From CAZGSN01 sp964371655 (lineage in GTDB: Bacteria; Desulfobacterota; Binatia; HRBIN30), in NCBI GenBank assembly GCA_964371655.1, contig CAYJOD010000004.1, positions 62,001 to 126,000 of the forward strand: a stretch of DNA of 64,000 nucleotides, written 5' to 3'. The first letter of the stretch is position 1; every line of letters begins with the position of its first letter. This document shows positions 42,980 through 50,864 of the stretch, one piece after another. Below the pieces are notes generated by a model. It was not told the origin of the DNA, made no database searches, and worked only from the letters and a program-made list of their open reading frames with translations. The translations under genes and the position numbers were made by a program.

Positions 42980-43594
42980 ATGAAGAAATACGCACTTCCC
43001 GATCTGCCCTACGGCTACTCCGCGCTGGAGCCGCACTACTCGGCGCGGCTACTCGAGCTGCACCACGGCAAACATCACGCCGCCTACGTTGCCGGAGCGA
43101 ATACGACCCTCGAGAAGCTCGCTGCGGCGCGTGAGCAGCGCGACTTCAGCACGATCAACCTGCTGCAGAAGAACCTCGCGTTCCACGTCTCTGGACATGT
43201 GCTGCATTCGCTCCTCTGGCGCAACATGAGTCCGCACGGCGGCGGGCAGCCGGCCGGCGATTTGGCGCTGGCGGTGCAGGAGTCGTTCGGTTCCTCCGAT
43301 GCTCTCAAGAGCCAGCTGACCGAAGCCGCGCTTAACGTTCAAGGCTCTGGTTGGGGGGCGATGGCGTGGGAGCCGGTCGGGCAGCGCTTGGTGGTGGAAC
43401 AGGTCTACGACCACCAGGGCAACATCGGCAACGGCACGGTGCCGTTGCTGGTCCTCGATATGTGGGAGCACGCCTACTACCTGCAGTATCAAAATGTCAA
43501 AGCTGACTGGGTCACGGCCTTCTGGAAGGTGGTCAATTGGGAGGATGTGGCGCAGCGCTTTCAGAAGGTGCGCAAGCTCGACCTCGGCCTTTAG
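42980..43594 (+). CDS. sodB: Fe/Mn superoxide dismutase
   Basis: 204 residues. The four metal ligands are in place: His in LHHGKHHAAYV (about 28), His in NLAFHVSGHVLHSLLW (about 77), and Asp plus His in LDMWEHAYYLQY (about 162 and 166). Length and the start MKKYALPDLPYGYSALEPHYS are typical. It disproportionates superoxide in the cytosol. Metal preference cannot be assigned with certainty. Positioned just before the encapsulin pair, consistent with an oxidative and iron stress theme. Confidence 0.95.
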   Translation: MKKYALPDLPYGYSALEPHYSARLLELHHGKHHAAYVAGANTTLEKLAAAREQRDFSTINLLQKNLAFHVSGHVLHSLLWRNMSPHGGGQPAGDLALAVQESFGSSDALKSQLTEAALNVQGSGWGAMAWEPVGQRLVVEQVYDHQGNIGNGTVPLLVLDMWEHAYYLQYQNVKADWVTAFWKVVNWEDVAQRFQKVRKLDLGL

Positions 43595-43603
43595 TGTCGC
43601 GCC

Positions 43604-43695
43604 CAGTTCAGTGGTCAGTGGTCAGGGGTCAGTGGTCTGGGTTCCGCTCAGTGCTGCCAACTGACCACCGACCACTGACCCCTGACCACTGACCA
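43604..43695. repeat. Palindrome of GTCAGTG words
   Basis: CAGTGGTCAGTGGTCAGGGG with further words at left and inverse GACCACTGACCCCTGACCAC at right. It fills the gap between sodB and the encapsulated ferritin, leaving only about 20 bases for the ribosome-binding site. Confidence 0.85.
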
Positions 43696-43716
43696 ACCCA
43701 AGAAAGGTCCCTCACG

Positions 43717-44079
43717 ATGGCGAGCAATACCTATCACGAACCAATCGATCTCTTGTCCGGGGACACGCGTGACATGCACCGCGCGATCGTCAGTCTCATG
43801 GAAGAGCTCGAGGCAATCGACTGGTACCAGCAACGCGCCGACGCGTGCGCCGATCCGCAGCTGAAGGACGTGCTGTTGCACAACAAGAACGAAGAGATCG
43901 AGCACGCGGCGATGGTGATGGAATGGATCCGCCGTCACAACGATCAGTTCAACACGATGATGCGAAAGTATCTGTTCAGCGAAGCTGCGATCGTCGGGAT
44001 CGAAAAGAGTACCGAAGCCGACACTACGGCGGCTTCGCCGATCGCGACTCTCGGCATCGGCAGCATGAAGGGAAGGTGA
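43717..44079 (+). CDS. Encapsulated ferritin-like protein (EncFtn)
   Basis: 120 residues. The ferroxidase residues of the EncFtn family are present: Glu29, Glu30, Glu32 and Trp36 in MEELEAIDWYQQRADAC, and Glu60 and His63 in NEEIEHAAMVMEW. The spacing equals that of the Rhodospirillum rubrum protein, shifted by two residues. After a linker the C-terminus TLGIGSMKGR is a typical encapsulin targeting peptide. It oxidises Fe2+ and delivers it into the shell encoded 3 bases downstream. AGAAAGG precedes the start. Confidence 0.95.
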   Translation: MASNTYHEPIDLLSGDTRDMHRAIVSLMEELEAIDWYQQRADACADPQLKDVLLHNKNEEIEHAAMVMEWIRRHNDQFNTMMRKYLFSEAAIVGIEKSTEADTTAASPIATLGIGSMKGR

Positions 44080-44082
44080 GCC

Positions 44083-44892
44083 GTGGACCTATTGAAGCGC
44101 AATCATGCACCGATCACTCCGGAAGCCTGGAAGCAAATCGACGACGAAGCGAAGCGGGTGCTGCAGCTCAACCTGGCCGGGCGCAAGCTGGTTGATTTCG
44201 ACGGTCCGCACGGCTGGCAGTACGCCGCGGTTAACACCGGTGCGCTCACGATCAGGGACGACCGCGGCCTCGGTGTACCCTGGGGCGTGCGTGTGGTCGC
44301 GCCACTGATCGAGATCCGCGTGCCGTTCGAGCTACCGCTCATGGAGCTCGACAGCGCTTCGCGCGGCGCGGTGTTGGATCTGCCGACGGTGGTCGGTGCT
44401 GCGGAGCAGGCGGCGCACGCGGAAGACACCGCCATCTTCAACGGCTTCAAAGCCGGCGGCATCGAGGGCATCATCCCCACCAGCCCGCATCCGCCGATCA
44501 CCATCCCCGACGACTACGCGGACTATCCGTCGGTGGTGGTCGACGCCGTCGAGACGCTACGACGCGGCGGTATCAACGGGCCCTACGCGTTGGCGCTGGG
44601 ACCAACCTGCTACGCAGGATTGGCGCAGGCCGCGGAGGACGGCCATCCGATCCGCGAGCGCGTCGAGCATTTCCTCGACGGCCCAATGGTGCTGGCACCG
44701 AAGATCGACGGCGCGGTCCTGCTCTCCCATCGCGGCGGCGACTTCCAGCTCAGCGTGGGACAGGATCTGTCCATCGGATACGCGGGGCATGACAAGGACA
44801 AAGTCTATCTCTACCTGACCGAGTCCTTCGCGTTTCGTGTCCTGGAGCGCGGCGCCGCCGTGTACCTCAAGCCTAAGCGCGCCAAGAAGTAA
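44083..44892 (+). CDS. Encapsulin shell protein (family 1)
   Basis: 269 residues, starting at GTG 44083. It begins MDLLKRNHAPITPEAWKQIDDEAKRVLQLNLAGRKLVDFDGPHGW, the hallmark N-terminus of family 1 encapsulins (HK97 fold). It then contains the internal segments AAHAEDTAIFNGF and GPYALALGPTCYAGL and ends FRVLERGAAVYLKPK. It self-assembles into an icosahedral nanocompartment, which takes up the preceding ferritin-like cargo for iron storage. No phage genes accompany it. Confidence 0.96.
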   Translation: MDLLKRNHAPITPEAWKQIDDEAKRVLQLNLAGRKLVDFDGPHGWQYAAVNTGALTIRDDRGLGVPWGVRVVAPLIEIRVPFELPLMELDSASRGAVLDLPTVVGAAEQAAHAEDTAIFNGFKAGGIEGIIPTSPHPPITIPDDYADYPSVVVDAVETLRRGGINGPYALALGPTCYAGLAQAAEDGHPIRERVEHFLDGPMVLAPKIDGAVLLSHRGGDFQLSVGQDLSIGYAGHDKDKVYLYLTESFAFRVLERGAAVYLKPKRAKK

Positions 44893-45000
44893 CAATCCGT
44901 GCGGGCGCAGCGATGAAATCGGGAACGATCTTCCTGCAAGGTTAGAATGACCACCGGCGCTGTCGGGTCGTTCGGCAGAAGACTCTCGACGATGCATGGT

Positions 45001-45060
45001 GGCTAGGGGCTAGGGAATTCGAACTTCCCAGTCCCTAGCTGCCAGCCCCGAGCCCCGAGT
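45001..45060. repeat. Palindrome of GGCTAGGGG words
   Basis: GGCTAGGGGCTAGGGAATTC faces CTTCCCAGTCCCTAGCTGCC and GCCCCGAGCCCC. It occupies the gap between the encapsulin and shared promoter site 3. Confidence 0.65.
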
Positions 45061-45077
45061 TCCCCGTCAGGTGGACG

Positions 45078-45133
45078 CGTAGAAGCACGCGCGTAGTATC
45101 CCGGGCTTCTTGTGGTTCCCTCTCTGTCATACA
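45078..45133 (+). promoter_or_regulatory. Shared promoter site 3
   Basis: Dyad AGCACGCGCGTAGT at 45084-45097, 8 bp, weak -35 CTTCTT at 45106-45111, 16-bp spacer, -10 CATACA at 45128-45133. ATG 45143 follows the -10 box by 9 bases. Confidence 0.75.
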
Positions 45134-45142
45134 TGAGCGCGC

Positions 45143-46231
45143 ATGGCATGGTCATGGAAGCGGGGTCCGAGGTGGCTGCTCAGCGCAGCTGTGTTCACCA
45201 TGTGTTGCTGGTCGCAGCCCGGCTTGGCGGCGGAGAGCGCGGACGAGAGTTTCATTCGCGGCTATGTGGCGGCGATTCTACAGCAGGAATTCAAGATGGC
45301 CGCCCCCGAGGTACGCGTCGAGGGGCGGTTGATTACGATCGCCGGCGATCTGAACGAGGATGACCGCAACCGGTTGCAAGCGATTCTCGATGAACATGGC
45401 CACGGTCAATACCGGCTGGCGGTGGAAGAGATTTCTTCCGTGGAAGCGTTCCCGGGGCCTTCGGTGTTCTTGCCTCTTCTCGCCGATCCCCGCTGGCCGC
45501 ATTTCTCGGCCGCGTACGAATACCATCTCGGAGACAAAGCCTTGACGCATGCGGCCGCCGTCAGCTTCGGCGAGTCGTTTACGCTGGTGCGCTTTCACGT
45601 CGGTGCGCACTCCGACATCGATCTCGGCATTCATGCCGGTGTATTCGCGCTTTTCGACCTCGGTTCTCCTTCGTTCGACCTGTTGAACGCCGATTACATG
45701 GTGGGCCTGCCTGTCGCCTATCGGTACGAAAAGTTCAGTGCGCTCTTCAGGGGCTTTCATCAAAGCTCGCACCTGGGAGACGAATACCTATTGCGCCACT
45801 CCATCCCGAAGCGCGTCAATCTGAGCTACGAAGCGCTCGAGTTCATCGCCTCCTACGAATGGCCCTGGGGGATTCGCACCTACGCCGGGGCCGGCTATAT
45901 CGTCCACGACGAGCCCAATCTCAAACCCATAACAACGCAGGGTGGCATCGAGTGGATGGGACTAGAGGACGGTCGTCTTCAATTCATCACGGAGACCATT
46001 GCCCCACTGTCACGTTTCAAAGTGCGCCCCGTCGTTGCGTTCGACCTGCGCTATCACGAAGAGGGTGGATGGGCTCCCGACTATTCCCCTCGAATCGGTC
46101 TGAATCTCAGCAGCGGAAGCACGCGCAGCTTCCAGCTCCTCCTGGAGTATTTCCACGGCAAGTCCCCGAACGGACAGTTTTACGTGAACAACGTCGAGTC
46201 CGTCGGCATCGGGGCACATCTGCACTTCTGA
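45143..46231 (+). CDS. DUF1207-like outer-membrane beta-barrel protein
   Basis: 362 residues. Signal peptide ends near GLAAESA. A short N-terminal domain (YVAAILQQEFKMAAPEVRVEGRLITIAGDL) resembles a BON-type fold. The rest begins FLPLLADPRWPHFSAAYEYHLGD and shows alternating beta-strand pattern, ending in aromatic Phe (VGIGAHLHF), as DUF1207 barrel proteins do. It is a predicted outer-membrane protein of unknown transport role. It has a near-leaderless start after shared promoter site 3; alternative ATGs at 45148 and 45154 are in other frames or weaker. Confidence 0.8.
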   Translation: MAWSWKRGPRWLLSAAVFTMCCWSQPGLAAESADESFIRGYVAAILQQEFKMAAPEVRVEGRLITIAGDLNEDDRNRLQAILDEHGHGQYRLAVEEISSVEAFPGPSVFLPLLADPRWPHFSAAYEYHLGDKALTHAAAVSFGESFTLVRFHVGAHSDIDLGIHAGVFALFDLGSPSFDLLNADYMVGLPVAYRYEKFSALFRGFHQSSHLGDEYLLRHSIPKRVNLSYEALEFIASYEWPWGIRTYAGAGYIVHDEPNLKPITTQGGIEWMGLEDGRLQFITETIAPLSRFKVRPVVAFDLRYHEEGGWAPDYSPRIGLNLSSGSTRSFQLLLEYFHGKSPNGQFYVNNVESVGIGAHLHF

Positions 46232-46267
46232 ACCTCTCGCCGGCTCAGCCCTAGGCGCGTACGTAAT

Positions 46268-46317
46268 AACACCTGCGTAGTAGCCCGAGCTTACGGGCGC
46301 TGGGGCGGCCTTGTACA
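46268..46317 (+). promoter_or_regulatory. Shared promoter site 4
   Basis: Degenerate left half-dyad AACACCTGCGTAGT at 46268-46281, 8 bp, -35 CTTACG at 46290-46295, 16-bp spacer, -10 TGTACA at 46312-46317. Transcripts would reach the lipoprotein-like gene at 46518 after a leader of nearly 200 bases. Confidence 0.75.
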
Positions 46318-46417
46318 AGTAAGGACAACCACCGCGGCCCACAGTGGGAGTAGTCGGGTGGTTTGTGCGGGCGGCGCATGCAGCCGCTCGGTCACATCGA
46401 CTGACAAGGAGAACACG

Positions 46418-46558
46418 ATGCGGGAGAGGAAGGTTGCACTCCTCGCCCTTGAGCGCGGCATTCGTCGCGCGACCAGTGTTCGTCGCCGACGACTGCAACG
46501 CCTAGGAGGAGTACGATATGCATCCGACAACCAAGGTTCTGACAGTGGCTGTGCTTAG
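46418..46558 (+). CDS. Possible small basic protein
   Basis: 46 residues with a good AAGGAG site 7 bases before ATG. Arg-rich (RERKVALLALERGIRRATSVRRRRLQRLGG). Its 3' end overlaps the next gene in another frame. It may be a leader peptide for that gene or spurious. Confidence 0.4.
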   Translation: MRERKVALLALERGIRRATSVRRRRLQRLGGVRYASDNQGSDSGCA

Positions 46559-46808
46559 CGGTTTGCTGACCCTGAGCGTGGTTCCTGGATGCGCGGGACG
46601 CAGCGCAAAGACCACGCAGACGACTACCACGGAGTCAGTTCCGCTGGCGGACAGCGGCGAAGTGGAGCGGCCGGTTCCGGTCGAACGAACCACGACCACG
46701 ACTACGACGGAGGACGACAAGAGCTCTCCCGGCATCATCGGTAGTGCTTTCGGGTTGGTGTGGGCGGTGATCAGCTTCCCGTTCCGCGTCGTCGGTGCGC
46801 TGTTCTAG
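46518..46808 (+). CDS. Small lipoprotein-like membrane protein
   Basis: 96 residues, AGGAGGAG upstream. Signal peptide TVAVLSGLLTLSVVPGCAGR ends in a possible lipobox (VPGC). A Thr-rich linker (TTQTTTTES, TTTTTTTED) follows, then a C-terminal hydrophobic helix (IIGSAFGLVWAVISFPFRVVGALF). I recall small proteins with this F-R-V-V-G-xLF ending beside YtxH/CsbD-type genes, but cannot name a family. Confidence 0.7.
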   Translation: MHPTTKVLTVAVLSGLLTLSVVPGCAGRSAKTTQTTTTESVPLADSGEVERPVPVERTTTTTTTEDDKSSPGIIGSAFGLVWAVISFPFRVVGALF

Positions 46809-46908
46809 CCGATCGGGAAAACGCGCCCGGCCGGTGCGCGAGTCGATTCACGAAAAGTAGGACCCGCCGATTTCCGGAACACCGAGTCGACGAATGGAGG
46901 AGTGAAAC

Positions 46909-48660
46909 ATGAAGGAGCTCACGACGGGCGCGAGCCCATCGGCCCTTGGAGTCGCGCTATGGCGACGGTGCGCACAAATTGGCGGGGCGGGCGCGATCGC
47001 CGTGCTGAGCGCGTGTGGTGGCCACGGCGGTAGCGGCCCGGACACGATCCCGGCGACGAGCACCTCGTTGCAGGCACACCGCCAGTTCCGTGCGATCGCC
47101 GGTATTTCCATGGGCGCCTATGGGGCGATGAATCTCGGCACCAAGCACAGCGATTTGTTCGCTACGATCGCTGCCCTCGGTGGCCCGGTCGATATGCGAC
47201 AACTCCTGAGCGACATGGTCGACGATAACCTCGAAGTGAAATCTCAAGCGACCATTCCGCTCAATGTCGGCGATGATTTTACCTACGATCACCAACAGCC
47301 CTATCCCGGACGCGACGTGCGCCTGTCGATGATCAAGGATCTGGTCATCGCCTTCGGCAATCCCTTCCTGCACCATCCCGATCTCGCTCAGCAGTATCTG
47401 GCGATGAATTCCGAGCCGGCCCTCCTTCTACGCGACGATGCGTTTGGGACGTTCACGCTGCCCGCGAACCCGCGTGGCTTCCTCGATGGCGGCGATGCCA
47501 ACCAGGACGGCGTGCGGCAAACCACCGAAACGCCGATTGATCCTGTCGATGTCCTCCTCCTCGCGAGCGGCTCCTTGCCAAGCATCGCGAATGGCTCCAC
47601 CGGCGTGGATGTCGGCGGGCGCCGGCTCGCTGACGTGAACGGCGACGGAATCTACGACGTCGGCGACGGCATCGTCGTCAATCTCTCGGAGCCATTCACC
47701 GATACCAACGGCAATGGTGTGTTCGAGCCCGAGCTGGGCGAGACGTTCACTGATGTCGGCCTCGATGGCGTGGCCGGAAGCGGCGACTACGGTGAGAACA
47801 ATGGCCGCTTTGACTACGACCCCGATCGGGCCAACTGGTTGGCCGAAGATCCGTTGACTCGACTGCAAGCGCGCTCGGCAGCGGACATCGGCACGCAGCG
47901 CATCTACATGGACGTCGGCACCCAAGACCAGTTCGGCTTCGCAAAGCACTACGACAATTTCATTGCGATGCTGCAGGTCAAAGGGTTGGCGGTGAGCACC
48001 CGAAACGACTTCCCCAGCAACTGCGCCGCGATCACGAGACTGCCCGAACCGTATCTGCTGATCCGCTATGCGGGTGGGCACGTCGGCATTCCCGAAGCCG
48101 ATGACTCTCAAGACAAACTGCTGAACGGCGACATCTGCGGTACGGTGGTGATCTGGCAGCGGCTGCTGGCCATGATCAGCTACATGGATTCCAGCTTTCC
48201 TGACGGGTTCGACGGCCCGGGGGACCTCAGCATCACCGATCTGGATCCGCGCGGCGACATTATGACGACAAACATCACGTCACCCGCACTGCGCACGGGC
48301 AATGGCGCCGCCCCCGAACAACCGGTGCTCATCTATCGACCGCCGGCGTACTTTCACACCAACCGCAGCTTTCCGATCGTCTACATCCTCGGAGGTTACG
48401 GACAAGCGCCGGGAGACTTCGAGCGTCTCGGCGATATGCTCGATCCGCTGATTCTGACGACGCAGATGCAGAACATGTTCGTCGCCGTGCTGCCCGGCGC
48501 CGGCGGCCGCAAGGCCTCGTTCTATGTGAATCACCGCGTCCCGGAATCGCAGGTGCCCGATCTGATCAATCCAACCTCGGGGCGCTACGAGGACTCGATC
48601 ATCCAGGACCTGATGCCGACGATCGAGAATACGATCCTGCAGGGGCGTGTGCGGCAGTAA
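46909..48660 (+). CDS. Lipoprotein esterase-like alpha/beta hydrolase with apparently permuted halves and Ca-binding insert
   Basis: 583 residues. Signal and lipobox (AIAVLSAC) are followed within 25 residues by FRAIAGISMGAYGAMNLGTKHSDLF, the nucleophile elbow (Ser in GISMGAYG), normally found about 120 residues into an esterase-D-type domain. A central acidic segment with DVNGDGIYDVGDG and DTNGNGVFEPELGE resembles EF-hand/thrombospondin-type Ca2+ loops. The last about 120 residues (FPIVYILGGYGQAPGDFERLGDML, FVAVLPGAGG, SFYVNHRV) look like the first half of the same hydrolase fold. The halves therefore appear in reverse order. Substrate unknown. Confidence 0.75.
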   Translation: MKELTTGASPSALGVALWRRCAQIGGAGAIAVLSACGGHGGSGPDTIPATSTSLQAHRQFRAIAGISMGAYGAMNLGTKHSDLFATIAALGGPVDMRQLLSDMVDDNLEVKSQATIPLNVGDDFTYDHQQPYPGRDVRLSMIKDLVIAFGNPFLHHPDLAQQYLAMNSEPALLLRDDAFGTFTLPANPRGFLDGGDANQDGVRQTTETPIDPVDVLLLASGSLPSIANGSTGVDVGGRRLADVNGDGIYDVGDGIVVNLSEPFTDTNGNGVFEPELGETFTDVGLDGVAGSGDYGENNGRFDYDPDRANWLAEDPLTRLQARSAADIGTQRIYMDVGTQDQFGFAKHYDNFIAMLQVKGLAVSTRNDFPSNCAAITRLPEPYLLIRYAGGHVGIPEADDSQDKLLNGDICGTVVIWQRLLAMISYMDSSFPDGFDGPGDLSITDLDPRGDIMTTNITSPALRTGNGAAPEQPVLIYRPPAYFHTNRSFPIVYILGGYGQAPGDFERLGDMLDPLILTTQMQNMFVAVLPGAGGRKASFYVNHRVPESQVPDLINPTSGRYEDSIIQDLMPTIENTILQGRVRQ

Positions 48661-48860
48661 GGCTGAAGGGGCTTTGCACTAAAAGTCTCCATGGGTGTCA
48701 TTCCGAGCCGTTGCACTTCCGCGGCGAGGAATCTTCCGAGTGCTGCGCCCATCCGACATTCCACTGCAGATTCCTCGCTCCCGCTCGGAATGACAATTGC
48801 TGGTGTCGGATGGAAACATACCGAGTCGAGTTTTGGTGCAAAGCTGGCTGAAGGCTTTGC
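48661..48860. repeat. Palindromic element, family C (GTCATTCCGAGC arms), copy 1
   Basis: Outer arms GGGGCTTTGCACTAAAAGTC and GAGTTTTGGTGCAAAGC surround inner arms GTCATTCCGAGCCGTTGCAC with GAGGAATCTTCC at left and AGATTCCTCGC with CTCGGAATGACA at right. It starts at the stop of the preceding hydrolase. The same two-tier unit recurs at 57321-57505. Confidence 0.9.
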
Positions 48861-49241
48861 TCTGGGCTCTCAACCCGTTTTCCGTTCTCGATTGAAGCGG
48901 GAGGCGCAACCCCTTCAGGGTTGGAACCGATCGGCCGAGTAGCCCAGGGTAGCCGCTGCGCAGCAATCCTGGGCTACGATACGCAACCCCGTCGGCGTAA
49001 GACCGACTGCAGACAAATTCCAATCGGTTAAGGGCGTGCCTGGGAGCGCCGGCATCCTGCCGGCAGGCGACGCGGAGCGTCGCACGGCGAGGCTTCCGTC
49101 GGCAATTCGCAGCGTTCTTGGCAGGGCACGATCGGGTGCGGTGCTTCCGGGGGCACCTATCGGCGCCTTGCGGCCCAGATGGCGGCGTTCAAACACCTCA
49201 ACCAACCGGCATTAGCCTCGAGCCTGAAGCCGAGCTCCCGG
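48861..49241. other. Repeat-rich gap without gene
   Basis: Contains a palindrome at 48938-48978 (GTAGCCCAGGGTAGCC / GGGCTAC) and a GGCATCCTGCCGGC hairpin near 49050. No coding feature is recognisable on either strand. Confidence 0.55.
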
Positions 49242-49460
49242 TCAGCTCTTCCTGGGAAAAAGCAGCAGGAAGCCGCCGATCACGATGGCGCCCACTCCGG
49301 TCCAGACGGGGATGTTCACCGTCTGCGTGTCTTTCACCGACAGCTCCAGCGGACCGAGCTTGGCCTCGGTAGTCTCCTTGGTGTAGCTGAAGTTGCCATA
49401 CACCAGCCCAAGTGTGCCGGCCGCGATCAGTGCAATCGCTAGAATCTTGAGTGCGTTCAT
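49242..49460 (-). CDS. Small membrane protein
   Basis: 72 residues with two membrane segments, ILAIALIAAGTLGLVYG and VWTGVGAIVIGGFLLLF, separated by a soluble loop (YTKETTEAKLGPLELSVKDTQTVNIP). I recall conserved small proteins with this KLGPLELSVKE loop near stress genes; none is characterised. AGGAGACGA lies upstream of its ATG on the - strand. Confidence 0.75.
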   Translation of the reverse strand: MNALKILAIALIAAGTLGLVYGNFSYTKETTEAKLGPLELSVKDTQTVNIPVWTGVGAIVIGGFLLLFPRKS

Positions 49461-49471
49461 CTCGTCGTCTC

Positions 49472-50176
49472 CTATTGTTCGTGGACGGCCAACGCGACCT
49501 GTCCGATCGCCGCGGCGCCGCCTTCCGAGCGGTTGGCAACGACCCGGCAGCTAGAGGCGCCCGCCGCGCAGTCATCGGCGCCCAGCAGGGTGGCTACGCA
49601 GGGCTCGATCTCGCCCATGGCAATGGTGCCATCTTCTTCGCAACTGCCAGGACAGGATAGAGAGCCTGCGACCGTGATTGGCGTGGCGCTCGTGCCCAGG
49701 CACTCACCGCTCTCATCGGCATCGGTGCCGATGGCGCACGTATCTTCCCCACACGAACCGGGCATAACCGTGATCGGCGTTATGCCGGCGCGGCAGCCAC
49801 TAACCGTCAGCGCGGCAAGTGAGCGTGGCACGGGTGCTGCCCCGGTGGCGATCGGCGCTGCGCAGGAGACGGCGATACAAAGTGTGCCGTGACGCTCGTT
49901 CTTGTCCCAGAGACAGTCGGCGGGCAGATCCGCGGGGCGCTGCGCGCTCACTCTCGACACGAGCGGATCGTAGGCAAACCCTACGACTGCTCCCATGATG
50001 CCGCGCGCGTCGCTGATTATCGCGGCCGTCTGCAGCAGCGTCGGGCCGATCGCCACGGCGTCGCCCTCGACGCTCACGGCGAGCGCGGTCGGCGCGAGCT
50101 GTGTGGACCGCGTAAAGACGCCTCCGCTCACGCAGCCGGCCAAGGCGACCACTCCAAGAATCATCGACTTTCGCAC
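49472..50176 (-). CDS. Lipoprotein of unknown function
   Basis: 234 residues. N-terminal ILGVVALAGC is a lipobox. The mature chain is Ala/Gly-rich with numerous cysteines (CLWDKNERHGTLCIAVSC, SGCRAG, GSCGEDTCAIG, LSCPGSCEEDG, DDCAAGASSC), suggesting disulfide loops. AAGGAGGAACG precedes the ATG on the - strand. It lies 11 bases upstream of the small membrane-protein gene and is likely cotranscribed with it. Confidence 0.7.
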   Translation of the reverse strand: MRKSMILGVVALAGCVSGGVFTRSTQLAPTALAVSVEGDAVAIGPTLLQTAAIISDARGIMGAVVGFAYDPLVSRVSAQRPADLPADCLWDKNERHGTLCIAVSCAAPIATGAAPVPRSLAALTVSGCRAGITPITVMPGSCGEDTCAIGTDADESGECLGTSATPITVAGSLSCPGSCEEDGTIAMGEIEPCVATLLGADDCAAGASSCRVVANRSEGGAAAIGQVALAVHEQ

Positions 50177-50263
50177 GGATCGTTCCTCCTTGGGGGCGAC
50201 GTCGGAACCTTGCTCCGGAGAGCCGCCGCGCGCACCAGATCATTCGCGCTGAGAGCTCGCGCA

Positions 50264-50342
50264 GGCGTCAGACTTCGGGCCGCTGGCTTGGGGTGTGACC
50301 GAAACCCGAAGCGTGAAGCCCGAAGCCTGAAGTCTGAGCTTG
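50264..50342. repeat. Palindrome of CTTCGGG / CCCGAAG words
   Basis: CAGACTTCGGGCCGCTGGCTT at left and GAAGCCCGAAGCCTGAAGTC at right. It directly follows the 3' end of the csbD gene (- strand). Confidence 0.6.
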
Positions 50343-50345
50343 AGC

Positions 50346-50516
50346 TCAGGCTACGGCGTCTTTGATCTTGTCGATCACCTTCTCCGCCTTGCGCTTCACC
50401 TGTCCGGCAGCTTGCTCGATACGACCCTCACGCTTGAGCTTTGCGTCGCCCGCTAGAGCCCCCGCTGCTTCTTTTACGCGCCCTTTGATCTCATCCGTCT
50501 TGCCACTCGTCATCAT
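50346..50516 (-). CDS. CsbD-family stress protein
   Basis: 56 residues from the first of two ATGs (50516), with AAAGGGAG upstream; the longer frame to 50627 has no family character. TDEIKGRVKEAAGALAGDAKLKREGRIEQAAGQVKRKAEKVIDKIKDA matches CsbD (KGxxKExxGxxxxDxxLxxxGxxxQxxGxxxxxxG) over its whole length. General-stress protein of unknown mechanism. Confidence 0.92.
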   Translation of the reverse strand: MMTSGKTDEIKGRVKEAAGALAGDAKLKREGRIEQAAGQVKRKAEKVIDKIKDAVA

Positions 50517-50650
50517 TTGATATCTCCCTTTGTGCACGTCATGGAATGACGTGCGTGCTTCAGATTCGCGCCCTTCATGTGCAACGCATGACCCGTCAAA
50601 CTGTAGATCCCTCAGTCGCTGCGACAACCTCGGAGTATCACGCGGGTAAT

Positions 50651-50700
50651 TCTACGTAGGTAATATCGCGAGCTTACGGCGCCGTTTCCCCGCCTGTACG
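50651..50700 (+). promoter_or_regulatory. Shared promoter site 5
   Basis: Degenerate dyad TCTACGTAGGTAAT at 50651-50664, 8 bp, -35 CTTACG at 50673-50678, 16-bp spacer, -10 TGTACG at 50695-50700. ATG 50709 is exactly 8 bases after the -10 box and is in frame with the deacetylase gene. Confidence 0.75.
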
Positions 50701-50864
50701 TAGGAGTCATGGAAAGCATGCGAATCCACTCTCGATGGCGATCCCGTTGGCACGGTGCATCGCAGCGGGACTTGTTGCCCGCCGGGTCTCGCCGTACGCG
50801 AATATTGGAACCATTATCGACGCCTCGCTGTGGTAGCGTGAGCTCCTGGTCACCCCGAAGAAAC

